A DNA stretch of 64,000 bases, taken from assembly GCA_031213475.1 (NCBI GenBank), contig JARUPZ010000005.1, forward strand, positions 5,948,988 through 6,012,987, read 5' to 3'. This document shows, one piece after another, positions 22,790 through 33,989 of this stretch (positions within the stretch are counted from its first letter, which is position 1; each line of letters starts with the position of its first letter). The notes beneath the pieces are model-generated. The model ran no database searches and was not told the DNA's origin. It saw only the letters and a program-made list of their open reading frames with translations. Origin of the DNA: Nereocystis luetkeana (taxonomy: Eukaryota > Sar > Phaeophyceae > Laminariales > Laminariaceae). The position numbers were made by a program, and so were the translations under genes.

Positions 22790-25700
22790 TTCCGTCCACC
22801 CTTGCAGGCGTGGTACCTTCGACTGGTAGCTTCCCGCCCGCCGATTCAGGTGTCGTGACTTCGCCTTCAGGTTTGATTTTCCAGGGCCCCCGGACCCTTG
22901 ACGGATGATTGGAGTTGGCGTTATATGTGGTGGCCGTGCTAATGAACGAATCAGAGATGGACGGTATACATGGAAAGGATCTCCATGCGGTAGGCCCCCC
23001 TTTTATTTCCGATGTGGAGGCTGCGTTTTTGGTGCAAGCGTTTGACGATGACCTCTTCAGTGTGAAAGGCGGTGCTGTTTTGTGTGGTATTTTATGTGGT
23101 GTGCTTGCTGCGATTGCTCCCAAGAATCGCCCCTTTATGGTTGGTTCCCCCACCAAACCGTTTGACATCAACTTTTACCACCGCTGCACCTGCCACCTAT
23201 GCGATTTTTTGTTGAGAGAAACCGCCAAGCAACAGGGGCACACAGCTCAACGGGACCCTGGAGACGTGCGAGCCGTGCGTGCTGATCAAGGGGCGAAAAG
23301 CTGGTGTACCGCGGACTGGTGGAAGGGCGCGAGATCCGGGGGTCACGTTCCACCTGGGCCTATGCGGCAAGGTCGCCATATCCATCGGTGGTAGCATGTA
23401 CCTTCTGGTCGTCTTGCACAGCTATTCGCGGTTCGTGCTGGTCTACGGGCTTCGACGCAAGTCGGATGCCCTTGCTGGAGTGAAGTTGGCCTTAACCGAC
23501 CTCTCCAATTACCGCCGTGACAACATCGAGTGCCTTCGCGTCGACATGGGCACCGAGTGGACCAATGCGGAGATTCGTTCCTTCTGTGCCGACGCTGGCA
23601 TTCGTCTCGAATTCACCGCCCCCGACACGCCGCAGCAGAACGCGCCCGTCGAGAGCGCTATCTGGCGCTTGATGAAGGGCGGTACCGTGTGCTGCCGCAG
23701 CGCGGCGGAGCAGTTCGGCATCCATGATGTTTCCGTGATCCCTGGTCTTGACCCTCGCGGGGACGGTTTGTGGATGGAGTCGGTGCGGTACATCGCGGGG
23801 TGCCTCAACCGCTGCAGCATCAAGGCCAACCCCGGCAACATCTCCCCGTACGAGGCCTTCACGGGCATCAATCCCGACGCCATCGTCCTCCCGTTTTTCC
23901 AGCCGGGGATGATGCTCGTTCTACGGAAGACCAAGTTGGACGACCAGTCCGCCAAGTGCTTCTTCCTCGGCCACGGCTACGAACACGGGCGTTCCACGGT
24001 GCGGGTGCTCAAGGCCTCCACCGGCCAGGTGTGCCACACCAGGGACATCGTGTGGATTTCGAGGTCTACCGCTTCGCTGCCAACGCCGCTGGCCGCTGCC
24101 CCACCGCCGCCACCGCCGACTGTCAGCCTCGGTTCCGGCCTCGGGCGTGCCGTCACCCTTTTTGGTTTGCTGGGCCTGCCGCGTCTGCCGGGGAGGGGGG
24201 AGTAGTTGGGATCCCCGCCACGCAGCAGCCCCTACCGCCATCATCTTCGCCATCTACCCCTGCGCCGCCGCCGCTTCTCCCGCTCCCACAGCCTCGGCGG
24301 TCTGGGACGGGGCTGCCGCTTGCGACGCCGCAGCTCACATCGCCGTCGCCTGCGCCCCCGCAACCGCTCGCGCTGTTGCCTGGGGCCGCCGGACCGTCCG
24401 CGAGTGGACCGCCACCGGAGGAGACACCGCTACCGCGTCCTGCGTCGTCGATGCCGCGTCTTTCCCGTAGGGTGATCACCGAACTTCGGTCGGGTCGCAC
24501 GGGACGTATGGCCGACGTCCGCAGCACGAGCCCTACCAGATCAGGGGGGACGCGAGGCGGCGGTGATGCCACCCACCACAACCACGGCCTTCTGTCCCTC
24601 TCGGGAAGGGATGTTCTGCTGTCGGCTCTTGCCACGCAGGATCTGGTCAACACGCTTCGCGCGGAGCCCGGAGGAGGGATGCCGGGTCAGGGGGAGCAGC
24701 AGGGTGGGGGGAGCGTGCCGGTCGCCCTTGTGACTCACTTTGCGCGTCGAGAGGACATCGACTTCGCCATCATGGAGCAGCGCCCCCCTCACGACCGTCC
24801 GGAACTGCCGCTGTGCCACGGCAGCGACCTGCGTGTGCCGAAGACCTTCGCCGAGGCGACCTCGCCGCGATACCAGTACCGCCATCTCTTCGAGGACGCC
24901 ATGCGCCGGTAGTTTCAAGGACTGCTCAGCGCCGGGACCTTTACCATAGCCAACCATTAATAGCAATCAGTCGAGAAGTGGATTAATGCTCAGTGGGTGT
25001 ATGACTGGAAGTGTGATCAGTATGGTTGGCCGACGAAAGTCAAGTCAAGGTTGGTAGGCGAGGGGTGATCAGCAGACGCAGTATATATATATTTTGGAGA
25101 GGTTTTCGCCCCCACTGTTGCGGTGTCGTGTGTGCGTTTGTTGGCCGCTTTCGCTTGCGAGCAGGAACTCGAGATATACCATTTGGACATAGAGCAAGCT
25201 TTTAGGAACTCCAAGGTTAGAAGACGGGATTGATGTTTACATGCGACTGCCGAAGGGATGTGGTATGATGTCTGGCCTGGTAGTGAAGCTGGCTAAGAGT
25301 CTTTACGGCTTAAAGCAAGCTTCTCGGCAGGGGCATGCGCACCTGAAGAGGTGCTTGTTGCTTTTAGGATGTGAGCAGTGTTTGGCTGATGCTTGTGTCT
25401 TCAGACTGATTGAGGATGGTATTGTCGTTCTGACGTTGGTAGTGCACGTAGCCGACGTATTTTCTGTCGGGAAGGAGAGATATTAACATTCTTGCAGGGA
25501 TCTGGGCTGGGGGGAGATGGTGCCTGTTAAAGACTTGGGCCCGCTCAGCTGGTATTCGGGTTGTTTTCATGAGAGAGACTGGGAGTCGGGACGCTTGACT
25601 ATTTCCCAGGAGAACTACGCGTTGGAGCTAGCGGAGGAGTATAATATTGAGTGGGGAAATAGTGTGTCGCTTGGTATTGGAGTTGGAGTGAGACTTGGAG

Positions 25701-26031
25701 AGTTTGATGTTGATGAGGAGGATGCGCGTGAGCCTTTTCCTGAACTGATTGGATCGCTGATGTGGCTGGCGACGATGACGAGGCCAGGCATAGCAAATGC
25801 AGTGCGTGCAATAGCGAGGTACTGTGCCCACCCGAAGCTTAGGCATTGGGAAGCAGCGCGAGATGTTTTGGGCTATGTGAAGAGAACGAGTTCACTGGGG
25901 ATTTCGTTTGAGAAGGGGAGTGCAATGGGGTGGAGTATGCAGTCGTTTGCGGATGCTAACTTTGCGAGTAAGGCCGCGGATCGCCGCAGTGTGAGCGGAG
26001 GTGATGTGATGTGTTGCGGTGGACCTGTTGC
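22790..26031 (+). mobile_element. Copia-type LTR retrotransposon fossil A
   Basis: Recognisable parts in order on the plus strand are a protease/pre-integrase stretch ending in an HxC-HLC knuckle (around 23180), an integrase core with DMGTEW and APDTPQQNAPVES (23480-23690), a Pro-rich linker (24080-24480), the start of the reverse transcriptase (25140-25490, including YGLKQA), and reverse transcriptase to RNase H sequence (25517-26020, including ADANFAS). The order PR-INT-RT-RH identifies Ty1/Copia. It is broken, with several breaks, and its right end abuts the end repeat of the PAT-like element, which suggests nesting. The age looks moderate, since domains are still easy to read. Confidence 0.8.
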
Positions 26032-26160
26032 TCAACCCCCCGTCCGGAGAAGGGGGTTGGAGAAGGGGTGATCCCCCGGGGCTGCCCCAACAGCAACCCC
26101 ACGCTAACATCCGTATACTCGAGTCAACTCCCAACCCAACTGGCGGCATAGAACTCTCGA
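26032..26160 (-). repeat. PAT-like element, split repeat unit 2, outer copy
   Basis: Shares CGGAGAAG, GGTTGGAGAAGGGGTGATCC, CAACTGGCGGCATAGAACTC and neighbouring sequence with 26899-27040 in direct orientation. It forms the element's 3' terminus and adjoins the Copia RNase H sequence. Confidence 0.8.
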
Positions 26161-26649
26161 CGCCAGCTTCCACACCAGTCAGACAAACAGTTCCTGACAC
26201 ATAACTCGAGAAAACATACCAGGTACATGGTAACCTCACGACCACGTGCATATAAATTTACACACAACTCGTACCAGGCATACACAAATAACACAAATAC
26301 ATTTAACTCACAATGTGCTTCAGTGTTAATATACGGATAACCCCCTTCTCCTCAACTTTCAGATTGCGCCCAAATCCGAGCCAATGCACCACCACGTTTT
26401 TATAACTCTCATATTATGATATGAAAAAAAAAAAACCATCATATTTATGATAAAAAGAAACCCCACTTGCATCGAACAAACAAACGCCAAACAATGCGAC
26501 TAGCCCCCGCCGCCACTCGCGCAATCTACGACACCCGGTCGCACCACCAGCGAACATAACGGGTACGTCTAACAAACAGCAACACAAGTTACTGCGACCA
26601 TTTAACTCCCCCCCCACTGACTCCCTCAAAAGCACGGGCGGGTGGGTGG

Positions 26650-26860
26650 GAACTCAAACTAGTCTGTATCACACCTTGAACCTGTAGCGTTGCCTCTGCT
26701 TCACTGCGCTGTTGCGTGTAGGCTGCGGCTACGTACCAGACAAGGTGTATGCACCAAGGGCTACGATTCATGCTACCGTGAACATCGCTTTCATCTGTTT
26801 GGCTAAACTTCTTACGTACGTACTAAACTCACATTCTCTCATTCTTCCGAGAATACTCTG
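26650..26860 (-). repeat. PAT-like element, split repeat unit 1, inner copy
   Basis: Almost identical to 32337-32548 over about 210 bp (landmarks CTAGTCTGTATCACACC, GTGTATGCACCAAGGGC, TTCTTCCGAGAATACTCTGC). It is separated by about 40 bp from the inner copy of unit 2. Confidence 0.85.
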
Positions 26861-26898
26861 CTTTGTACTTTGCTTTCGAAGTTGTATTATATTAATGC

Positions 26899-27040
26899 GC
26901 AACCCCCCGCCCGGAGAAGGGGTTGGAGAAGGGGTGATCCCCCGGGGCTGCCCCAACAGCATCCCCACGCTAACATCCGTATACTCGAGTCAACTCCCAA
27001 CCCAACTGGCGGCATAGAACTCTCGACGCCAGCTTCCATC
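26899..27040 (-). repeat. PAT-like element, split repeat unit 2, inner copy
   Basis: Direct copy of the 26032-26160 unit, located just 3' of the recombinase region. The paired inner units are what defines the split-direct-repeat layout of PAT and Ngaro elements. Confidence 0.85.
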
Positions 27041-27147
27041 GACCCAAATGGGAGTCGACCCTATTTACGGATGTACTCTCACGGCCCCTTTCCCCCTGAC
27101 TTGCAATATCATAGGGAACGCATGTAATAACACACTTCTTCATAGTT

Positions 27148-28323
27148 TCACTTCTGCCTAGTCAAATCTAAGAGTGAGTTAACCCGCCCCCACTCTGTGC
27201 CCTGGCCCGGCTGAATCCCACCGCTAATTCCTTCCTGGGCCATCACGTCGGCTACCCAACTGGCATCCTTTCCATGACTGCGAACATACGTCTTGTACGC
27301 ATCGGACGCCCATCGGCCCTCACGCTGCAACACCTCTGGTGTTGCCCCCCCCGCCGACAAGTGAGTTGCGCCTCCAATCCTCAGAAAGTGCAAAGCGTAC
27401 TCCTCCGCACCCACGCCCGCCAACGCAACCACTTTTCGCAGAGCTGCCGTCGCTTGCTGCTGTGTCCACATGGACCATCTGCCATTACCAACACCAAAAG
27501 CGGCAAGTGGGGCCGACGAGGGAAGAAACAAATAGCAAGACATCAATTCGATCATGAGATCGACAGCACCGCCACCGTCGCCCACGCGCAACGCCGGACC
27601 ACAACGTACGCGCGTCAAAACCGCCCCTTTCCGCAGTTGGTCCCCTTTCGACCCACGAAACCGAACCTCAACGCGGTCTGCAGGAGACCACTGCGACGCG
27701 GTAAGCTGAATATTCTCGCGAAAAAAAGAAAAAAAAAACGCTACATCGGCCCGTCGCAAGCAATATGTTTCGTGCACACGCGACCGAGTTTCCGCAAACA
27801 TTTCTGACGCGCGAGTCAAAAAACAAAAGGAAGCGCAGAGGGCAAGCCACAAGACACGACCCCCCGTCTACCATGTGGAGATTAATTTTTCGCCCGCGAT
27901 CAACATTCCCCACGAAACAGGCCGACGAACGGTTGCTTGGTTACCAGCGTCGGCATGCGAACGAGCGGCTTCTTTGAGGGCATTACCCAAAACAGGATGG
28001 GTAGTGTCCAGTTCGAACCCTCGTGAAATTCGATGGAAAAACTTGATCGCTGACAAATGGCTCTCGATAGTTGCCGACCGCAATTTCTTAGTGGCAAAGG
28101 CGTACGCTACGTACTCGAACAAATGCCACACGTTAGCCATGCTGTTTCCGCCACGCTCTAGGAATACAGGCATGTCACAACGTACCCGAAAGTCTACCCA
28201 TGCGCCAAAATGCCCCTGATAAGTGCGTTCAGACGAGGTCGCAATGGCGTTTCGCATGAGTTCGAGGCCAACACCGAAGTACAGAGGGATGTGCCCGCAC
28301 CCCCCAGGTCCTGCTCCTGCCAC
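27148..28323 (-). CDS. PAT-like element: tyrosine recombinase region
   Basis: The N-terminal core-binding part includes SERTYQGHFGAWVDF and SAIKFFHRISRGFEL. The catalytic part has CFLTRASEM (first Arg box), FLRIGGATHLSAGG (His-x-x-Arg box), GRWASDAYKTYVR (Trp and the nucleophile Tyr). These are the conserved residues of the phage-integrase/Cre family, used by DIRS-order elements in place of a DDE integrase. The region lies at the 3' end of the element, ahead of the internal repeat junction. Confidence 0.75.
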
Positions 28324-29857
28324 GGAATGTCGGGTCGAACTGCACGCAAATTAACGAGGACGGAGGCACAATCCCACCGTGAGATACCATCAGCGGCCAC
28401 GTTAAAAATTCCACGTACGTGTTTTGCGTCAAAGTGCCAACCAGAGGACAACTCGAGCACCCCGAGGAGACACATTAATGCGCCAGATCTCGGCTCCTTT
28501 CCCCCTCGACAACGCCGCACCCACTCGACGGCTGCTTCGTTGTCACCACGTAACAACACACAGTCCCCCATGGCGAACGGAACTCGATCCACAAAATCGA
28601 GACCGCTCTCCTGCGTCAAGCTCGTATCGCCAATACACCCCAGTTTCCAAGCAAAAACCCCGACAGCGGTTTTAGATGCGTCCGAAAAAAGAGTACGTCT
28701 AGGGGGGCGCTCAAGCAAATTATACATCGGAGCCGACAAGGTTCCTCCGCGCGCGTCCCACCCTTCCTCAACGAACCACCGCCAGAACTCGAGGTCACCA
28801 TGGAACTCGGGTCCCAGGGCAAGACGCCGCCCGGGGTTTGCCATACGGCAATCAAAATTAGCTCCGGCGGCAATGCGCGGCATACCAACTGAAGCTAACA
28901 AGCGGTTAACAAAAAAACGCCCCGGACGTACAGCAAAGGAAACATGCGTGAGAAAGCCAACGAGCTGCGACACCTGCTTCGCAGAAGCAGATGCACGAGA
29001 CGAGGGCCACTCCTTGAGGATATTGTGCAGCTTGAGGCACTTATGGGGCGGCAACGTGACCGTAAGCGCCTCAGTATCAATGATCCATCCCAAAACTTCC
29101 CGTTGCGTGTCCCAATTAGTAATTTTCTTGGCTGACAGGAGGGGCGGATCGGAAACACCACGTTCGCCCAACAAGCGAAAGTGGTCCGACGCCAGTGACT
29201 GTACAGCACGCAAGCAACGGCGGCCGTCCGGCCACCATTGCAACGCGACAAGAATGCCATCGTCCACGTAGTACCTCACAAAAAAACAAAAATGCTCCCG
29301 GTGTTGCCCCCTGAACCAGGAACGGGCCCACAATCACGCGGGATAGCAACGACCCGAACTCCCCGCGGCGGGGAGAGTTCAACGTGCGCAACGGCGGCGG
29401 CAGCCCCTTGTTGGGAAACGTCTGCGCCTTGAAAAGTAGAGTGGGTATGAGCATGCTCGAGCGCAGCAACTCGACAAGAATGCCATCGTCCACGTAGTAC
29501 CTCACAAACAAATTGCTCCCGGTGTTGCCCCCTGAACCAGGAACGGGCCCACAATCACGCGGGATAGCAACGACCCGAACTCCCCGCGGCGGGGAGAGTT
29601 CAACGTGCGCAACGGCGGCAGCACCTTGTTGGGAAACGTCTGCGCCTTGAAAGGTAGAGTGGGTATGAGCATGCTCAAGCGCAGATGCCATTAACCCCCA
29701 ACACCCAGGACTATTACGCCAACCAAACTGCAAGCGCAAATCCACGACAACGTGATCACCGAAAACGTATCCAAAATTCGGCGCGCCTGCCGGATCAACC
29801 AAAACCTGCCGAAAAGCGTCTATGACATCTACACGGCACAACAGGATTCGAGCGCGA

Positions 29858-32332
29858 CTACCATGCGTCTGTCGCAAAAAACAGCACCCGTAACAGCACA
29901 TCACGAAGCACATAGCCGAGCTCGCACGATGGTGCGGAGCCAAAGTCAGTGTCACCATTAACGCTGGTCCGACCGCCCTCGCGCGCAAACGTAAGATCGT
30001 GAATAATCCTTAATTTGGGTCCGAGAACGACACTCAGCGGTGAAAGGCGAAGACCCTGAATCTCGTCTGCATGTCGCAAATCAAACACCACCGCTCGGCC
30101 GTGCACCACGTCTGCGCATATCTTATTGTGGATATCCCCCGCATGCGTGGCGACGACCGGGTGATTACCATACGCGAGTTCTGTGGTCAAATCCCCCCCC
30201 CGCGCGACGCCGACAGGCGCGCCCGGCGCCAGCACACGAAGCAACAGAGAAATACGAGGGAATTTCTTGATCTCACCAAACCAGTGCTGTACGACAGCAA
30301 CGTTAATATGCGGAGAGAAAATTGAGGAGCCGATGGTGGACAGAAAAAGGTGAACACTGCCTTGACACTGTCGCAAGAGTGAGGAGCTGAGTGACACGAC
30401 CTGATCGAGGCTCGCTGAGCCTCGCGCGGACACCGCTTGCACCACTACCTCCCGAGCGGCAAGCCACGCATCTACCTCATCTACTCGCAACGCATCCAGA
30501 CGCACGTCGCCGACCTTACCTTGCACGCACGTCGTATCAACTGGCAAATAACTCGCACGCACGCCCACACCCGTACCTTTCTCTGAGAAGGGAACCGAAC
30601 CCGGAGTCACAGCGACGCTATCACGCCCGACGCCGCCATCGCCAGCCAGAGCTCCTAACGCACGCCTACGCAACCCCCCCGCTCCTTCGCGGGTGGCCGG
30701 CCGAGTGCCCGTTCCACAACTGGCGACGTGCGCCGTCGCCGCTCCGCCACCGGCCCGCACCGCCGCCGCCCCCCCAGGTGTTGGCCCAACCGACAGGAAG
30801 GGCCCGTGTCTGCATCCCAAACCCGAGCCACCACCACCCCCGGCCCCCCCGCGACCACCATCTGGGCGGAGCACCAGAGCCCGCATCCCGCTAGCTTGCG
30901 CCGCCGCTCCACCTCGCGTTCCCCCAGCTGGAGACGCCGATCCGCCGCCGAGAAGAGCTGCAGGAGAGGAAGAGTTGGCCGGGGTATTCGCATGCACGAA
31001 TTTGCAGTCTGAATACCGGCATAGGCCCGTGGAAGCGAACATCCTGCACAGCGCGGCGCTCTTCTTTCTGGCCGGACCCGTCTTGGCAGGGGCGAGGCTT
31101 TGGCCCCGCTTGGGTGCCCCATCCCTGCTGTCGCGTAGAAATTGATGACCTTCCACGAGCTTCAGGACGTCGCCACCGGACGAGCAAAAGTTGCGTGTAC
31201 GACCAAACGCTGGGACAGGCGGCGCGTTAAACACGGCGTTGAACTGAGGGGGAACAGTCAACGGACGAACTTGCTGGGCAAACCTCATGAGGTCGTTCAC
31301 CCACAGGCGCAGGTCGTCGTTCACCATGTCGCTCATAACAGCCCGCGACGCGGAGCCGGAAAGCAAAAGGATGTTGCTTAGAGTATGCCGGCGAAGACCG
31401 GCCGCCGCGGATGTGAACGAGACGTCGACGGGTGCCAGCCGGTCCAGGCACGCGCGGTCGTCGGCGACGTCAGCCGAGAGTCCAACTGTAAGAACCGCCA
31501 TAAGAGCCTGGCGCAAAAGGTCCAGGCGGTCAGCGACAAACACCAGGTGGTCGACAGGGCGGTCGGCACGTGGCCCATACATGCTCACGTCAAAGTTACT
31601 GACAGCGCGAAGCTGAGCCGCCACCCCCGCCGTAACGTCGACGCTCTCACCCACGAATGACTGAATATCTGCGGCCAACTCGCCGAGGTTCGGAGGCAAG
31701 CGTCCCCGAAGCAGCCAGTGTTTGCGTGACGACATTTTTTTCCAAAGGGCCGTGTCGTCAGTCAACTGTGATTCCTGGACGTGCCGCTCCCTCGCATCCC
31801 CGCCGTCTCGCACGGAAGGCTCACGGTCGGCAAAGTTGTCCACAAACTGCTGAATCAGGACCTCGACGTCGGCGGTCTTGGATGCGCCGCCGGCGACGGC
31901 GTCCCGAAGGCTCGCAACAGACAGGAGCACGTTGTCCAGAGATGACTTGACGCTGAGGATCTCCGTGTCCATGCGGGAAAACTCGGAGGACACCTGGTTT
32001 TGCCAATGCCGCACGTCAGCTGTCGATACCACTCCCCCCGAGGCTGCCGGCATAGATGGAGGACTAGCCGTAGCAGCAGGAGTAGCAGCCGCAGCAGCAG
32101 TAGCAGCAGCATCGTTGGCCTGGCGAGAGGCCACAGCAGCGTCGGTGGCCTGGCGAGCCTCGGCTTCGGCTCGTCCAGCACGGCGTGCGTCGACCTCCGC
32201 TTGCACAGCAGCTACAGAAGCATGAGCATTCGCCTCGGCTTGTGTTTGCGCAGCAAACAACGCAACCTGCACACCTCGCGCCGCAGTAGCCGCGTTGGCA
32301 CCGGCCTTCGGCGACTTGCTCTCGTCGGACAT
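29858..32332 (-). CDS. PAT-like element: gag-like region leading into reverse transcriptase
   Basis: A long frame that opens with an Ala/Glu-rich, probably coiled-coil stretch, continues through a helical gag-like region (WLLRGRLPPNLGELAADI, MVNDDLRLWVNDLMRF) and then a CCCH zinc finger (CRMFASTGLCRYSDCKFVH, pattern C-x8-C-x4-C-x3-H). A Gly/Ala-rich spacer follows, and the frame ends in the first reverse transcriptase block (RIIHDLTFAREGGRTSVN). A CCCH finger in this position is not the CCHC knuckle usual for Copia and Gypsy gag; it may bind RNA. Confidence 0.7.
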   Translation of the reverse strand: MSDESKSPKAGANAATAARGVQVALFAAQTQAEANAHASVAAVQAEVDARRAGRAEAEARQATDAAVASRQANDAAATAAAAATPAATASPPSMPAASGGVVSTADVRHWQNQVSSEFSRMDTEILSVKSSLDNVLLSVASLRDAVAGGASKTADVEVLIQQFVDNFADREPSVRDGGDARERHVQESQLTDDTALWKKMSSRKHWLLRGRLPPNLGELAADIQSFVGESVDVTAGVAAQLRAVSNFDVSMYGPRADRPVDHLVFVADRLDLLRQALMAVLTVGLSADVADDRACLDRLAPVDVSFTSAAAGLRRHTLSNILLLSGSASRAVMSDMVNDDLRLWVNDLMRFAQQVRPLTVPPQFNAVFNAPPVPAFGRTRNFCSSGGDVLKLVEGHQFLRDSRDGAPKRGQSLAPAKTGPARKKSAALCRMFASTGLCRYSDCKFVHANTPANSSSPAALLGGGSASPAGGTRGGAAAQASGMRALVLRPDGGRGGAGGGGGSGLGCRHGPFLSVGPTPGGAAAVRAGGGAATAHVASCGTGTRPATREGAGGLRRRALGALAGDGGVGRDSVAVTPGSVPFSEKGTGVGVRASYLPVDTTCVQGKVGDVRLDALRVDEVDAWLAAREVVVQAVSARGSASLDQVVSLSSSLLRQCQGSVHLFLSTIGSSIFSPHINVAVVQHWFGEIKKFPRISLLLRVLAPGAPVGVARGGDLTTELAYGNHPVVATHAGDIHNKICADVVHGRAVVFDLRHADEIQGLRLSPLSVVLGPKLRIIHDLTFAREGGRTSVNGDTDFGSAPSCELGYVLRDVLLRVLFFATDAW

Positions 32333-32336
32333 CCGG

Positions 32337-32548
32337 AACTCAAACTAGTCTGTATCACACCTTGAACCTGTAGCGTTGCCTCTGCTTCACTGCGCTGTTG
32401 CGTGTAGGCTGCGGCTACGTACCAGACAAGGTGTATGCACCAAGGGCTACGATTCATGCTACCGTGAAACATCGCATTCATCTGATTGGCTAAACTTCTT
32501 ACGTACGTACAAAACTCACATTCTCTCATTCTTCCGAGAATACTCTGC
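32337..32548 (-). repeat. PAT-like element, split repeat unit 1, outer copy (5' end)
   Basis: Forms the 5' terminus of the element on the minus strand, directly upstream of the gag-like start at 32332. It ends at AATACTCTGC, exactly where the inner copy stops matching. Confidence 0.85.
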
Positions 32549-33144
32549 ATCTCGACGTTCGGCCCGCTTTTTCATCTACCAGGTACCTGGTACCTGGTAT
32601 TTCCTGTGCCGATTGCGCATTCCTCATACTCTCATCGCCTACCAGATACAAAGCATGAACCTGCAAGAACTAAAACGTCCGGTTTATCAACTGGCGCTAC
32701 TGCCGTTGTACACCCCTTCCATTCGTGGGTCCAATCACGTTTGTGTTGATTACTGTATGTATGCCTGAAGCTCGTACAGCGGCAGTTGCCGGACGTACGA
32801 GTACATACAGCAAACACACCATCAGGTGTCATACCTGGTTTACTACTACTGCTGTAGTGGTATAAAACACTCGTATCTGGACAGCAAGCTTCAAAAACGC
32901 AAAACCATATGGAGCGATCCTCCGTCCTGCAGCTTCGCACATCATACTCGTACGAACGCCATATATATGCTCCGATGACCCGCTACATACAACCTCAAGC
33001 ACACCCTGCTGCGGTACCGCCGCCTGCGTTATTCCCCCCCCTGCTCATCCTCCTCGTCCTTTTCATCTGCCTCCTCCACCCCGCTCGGACCTCCAACCAC
33101 AGCAGCAGCTCCCCCACCTCTCGTGCCCACAAATTCCAACTCCG
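32549..33144. other. Flank right of the PAT-like element
   Basis: Three overlapping motif sites (TACCAGGTACCTGGTACCTGGTA-type cluster, 32577-32599) lie within 50 bp of the element end. The rest is unique-looking sequence with no supported gene. Confidence 0.4.
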
Positions 33145-33426
33145 GTGAGCGTCACAGCGAGCCAAAGCTATCATCCAGACGCACTGGAGAGCTGTTGCTC
33201 CCGGTCGCCCTCAGAGGCCCAACGCCACCCCCCTCGACCCCCAGTCCGGCATGCTGCGGCTCTCCACAGCCTTGGCGATGGTCTCGGCTCGGCGGGGTGC
33301 CAGTGCAAAGGGAATGTCTTTTGCGCTCGCTGTTGGTGTGGTTGCATGCCCCTGGCTGCGTGCACCCGAGGACATGTTTCCTCTCGTCGACAAGAAACTC
33401 AACATGCGATCAGCGCAGAGCTGTAG
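33145..33426 (+). CDS. Cys-rich fragment with a CXC-like pattern
   Basis: An open stretch encoding a Pro/Ser-rich segment followed by GCQCKGNVFCARCWCGC and then LAACTRGH. The C-x-C-K-G, C-x2-C-x-C-x-C, A-C-T run resembles the tesmin/CXC metal-binding repeat (CxCKK..C....C.C), which is found in host chromatin proteins and at the tails of some transposases. No start or splice junction is convincing, and an antisense frame (33211-33561) is also open, so this could be chance. Confidence 0.25.
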   Translation: MSVTASQSYHPDALESCCSRSPSEAQRHPPRPPVRHAAALHSLGDGLGSAGCQCKGNVFCARCWCGCMPLAACTRGHVSSRRQETQHAISAEL

Positions 33427-33989
33427 ATGGGTTTCACACAAACAGAAAGCAGTATCTATCTCCCGCGGTGCCAGCCGGCCACACGTTGAAGCGGTATATG
33501 TCGTCGTGGTGCACTGCTGCTGCTGTGGATTGCTTACAGCGCACGAGATGAGGGATGCCAAGGCTGGGAGATGGGGATGGCCTGGCTGCGGTCTGTTCGC
33601 AGCTGTTCATCTGTTCGCAGCTGTTCATCCACACACGACGAAAAAAAATATGCCGTAGAAGTACCTCTCGTCAGATTTTTTCGTCGCGGTAAAATTTCTA
33701 AGTTTTTGAATTTTTACGTATAATTTAGCGGCGTAACCTCGAGACGACTTTTTTTCGGCGAGACGACGATCTTCACGACTTTCTTTTTTTACGGGGAAAC
33801 TCTATAATATCTTTGAGATAGTTATTTATTTTTCGGAGAACAAATGGTGCTGACTGCGAGACATATTGAATGTTGCCCAATACCGGCCATTGTACTGCAC
33901 TGCAGGGAAGGTGGACGGGATACGCTACCAATGAACGCAAGAACAAAACTCGAGTGATCAGTTCGTTGACCAAGCAATTGAATTTCTAT

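Larger units (their letters stand above)
26032..32548 (-). mobile_element. PAT-like DIRS-order retrotransposon with split direct repeats
   Basis: A tyrosine-recombinase retrotransposon read on the minus strand: a gag-like region (32332 to about 30100), reverse transcriptase (about 30050-28900, with VDVIDAFRQV and YYVDDGILV), RNase H (about 28700-28380, with DASKTA and FNVAADGISRWD) and a tyrosine recombinase (28300-27148). Two repeat units are arranged in the PAT split pattern: unit 1 at 32337-32548 and 26650-26860, unit 2 at 26899-27040 and 26032-26160. In element order this gives unit 1, genes, unit 2, unit 1, unit 2. The element has both ends and looks nearly whole, with a few breaks. Its repeats are closely similar, so it appears fairly young. 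Confidence 0.85.

Noticed and set aside
23770-24912. 380-codon frame overlapping the Copia integrase
   Set aside because: Most of it is a shifted reading of the integrase and linker; it is counted within the Copia fossil.
28210-29271. 353-codon plus-strand frame
   Set aside because: It is antisense to the RT/RNase H region of the PAT-like element, which has clear catalytic motifs.
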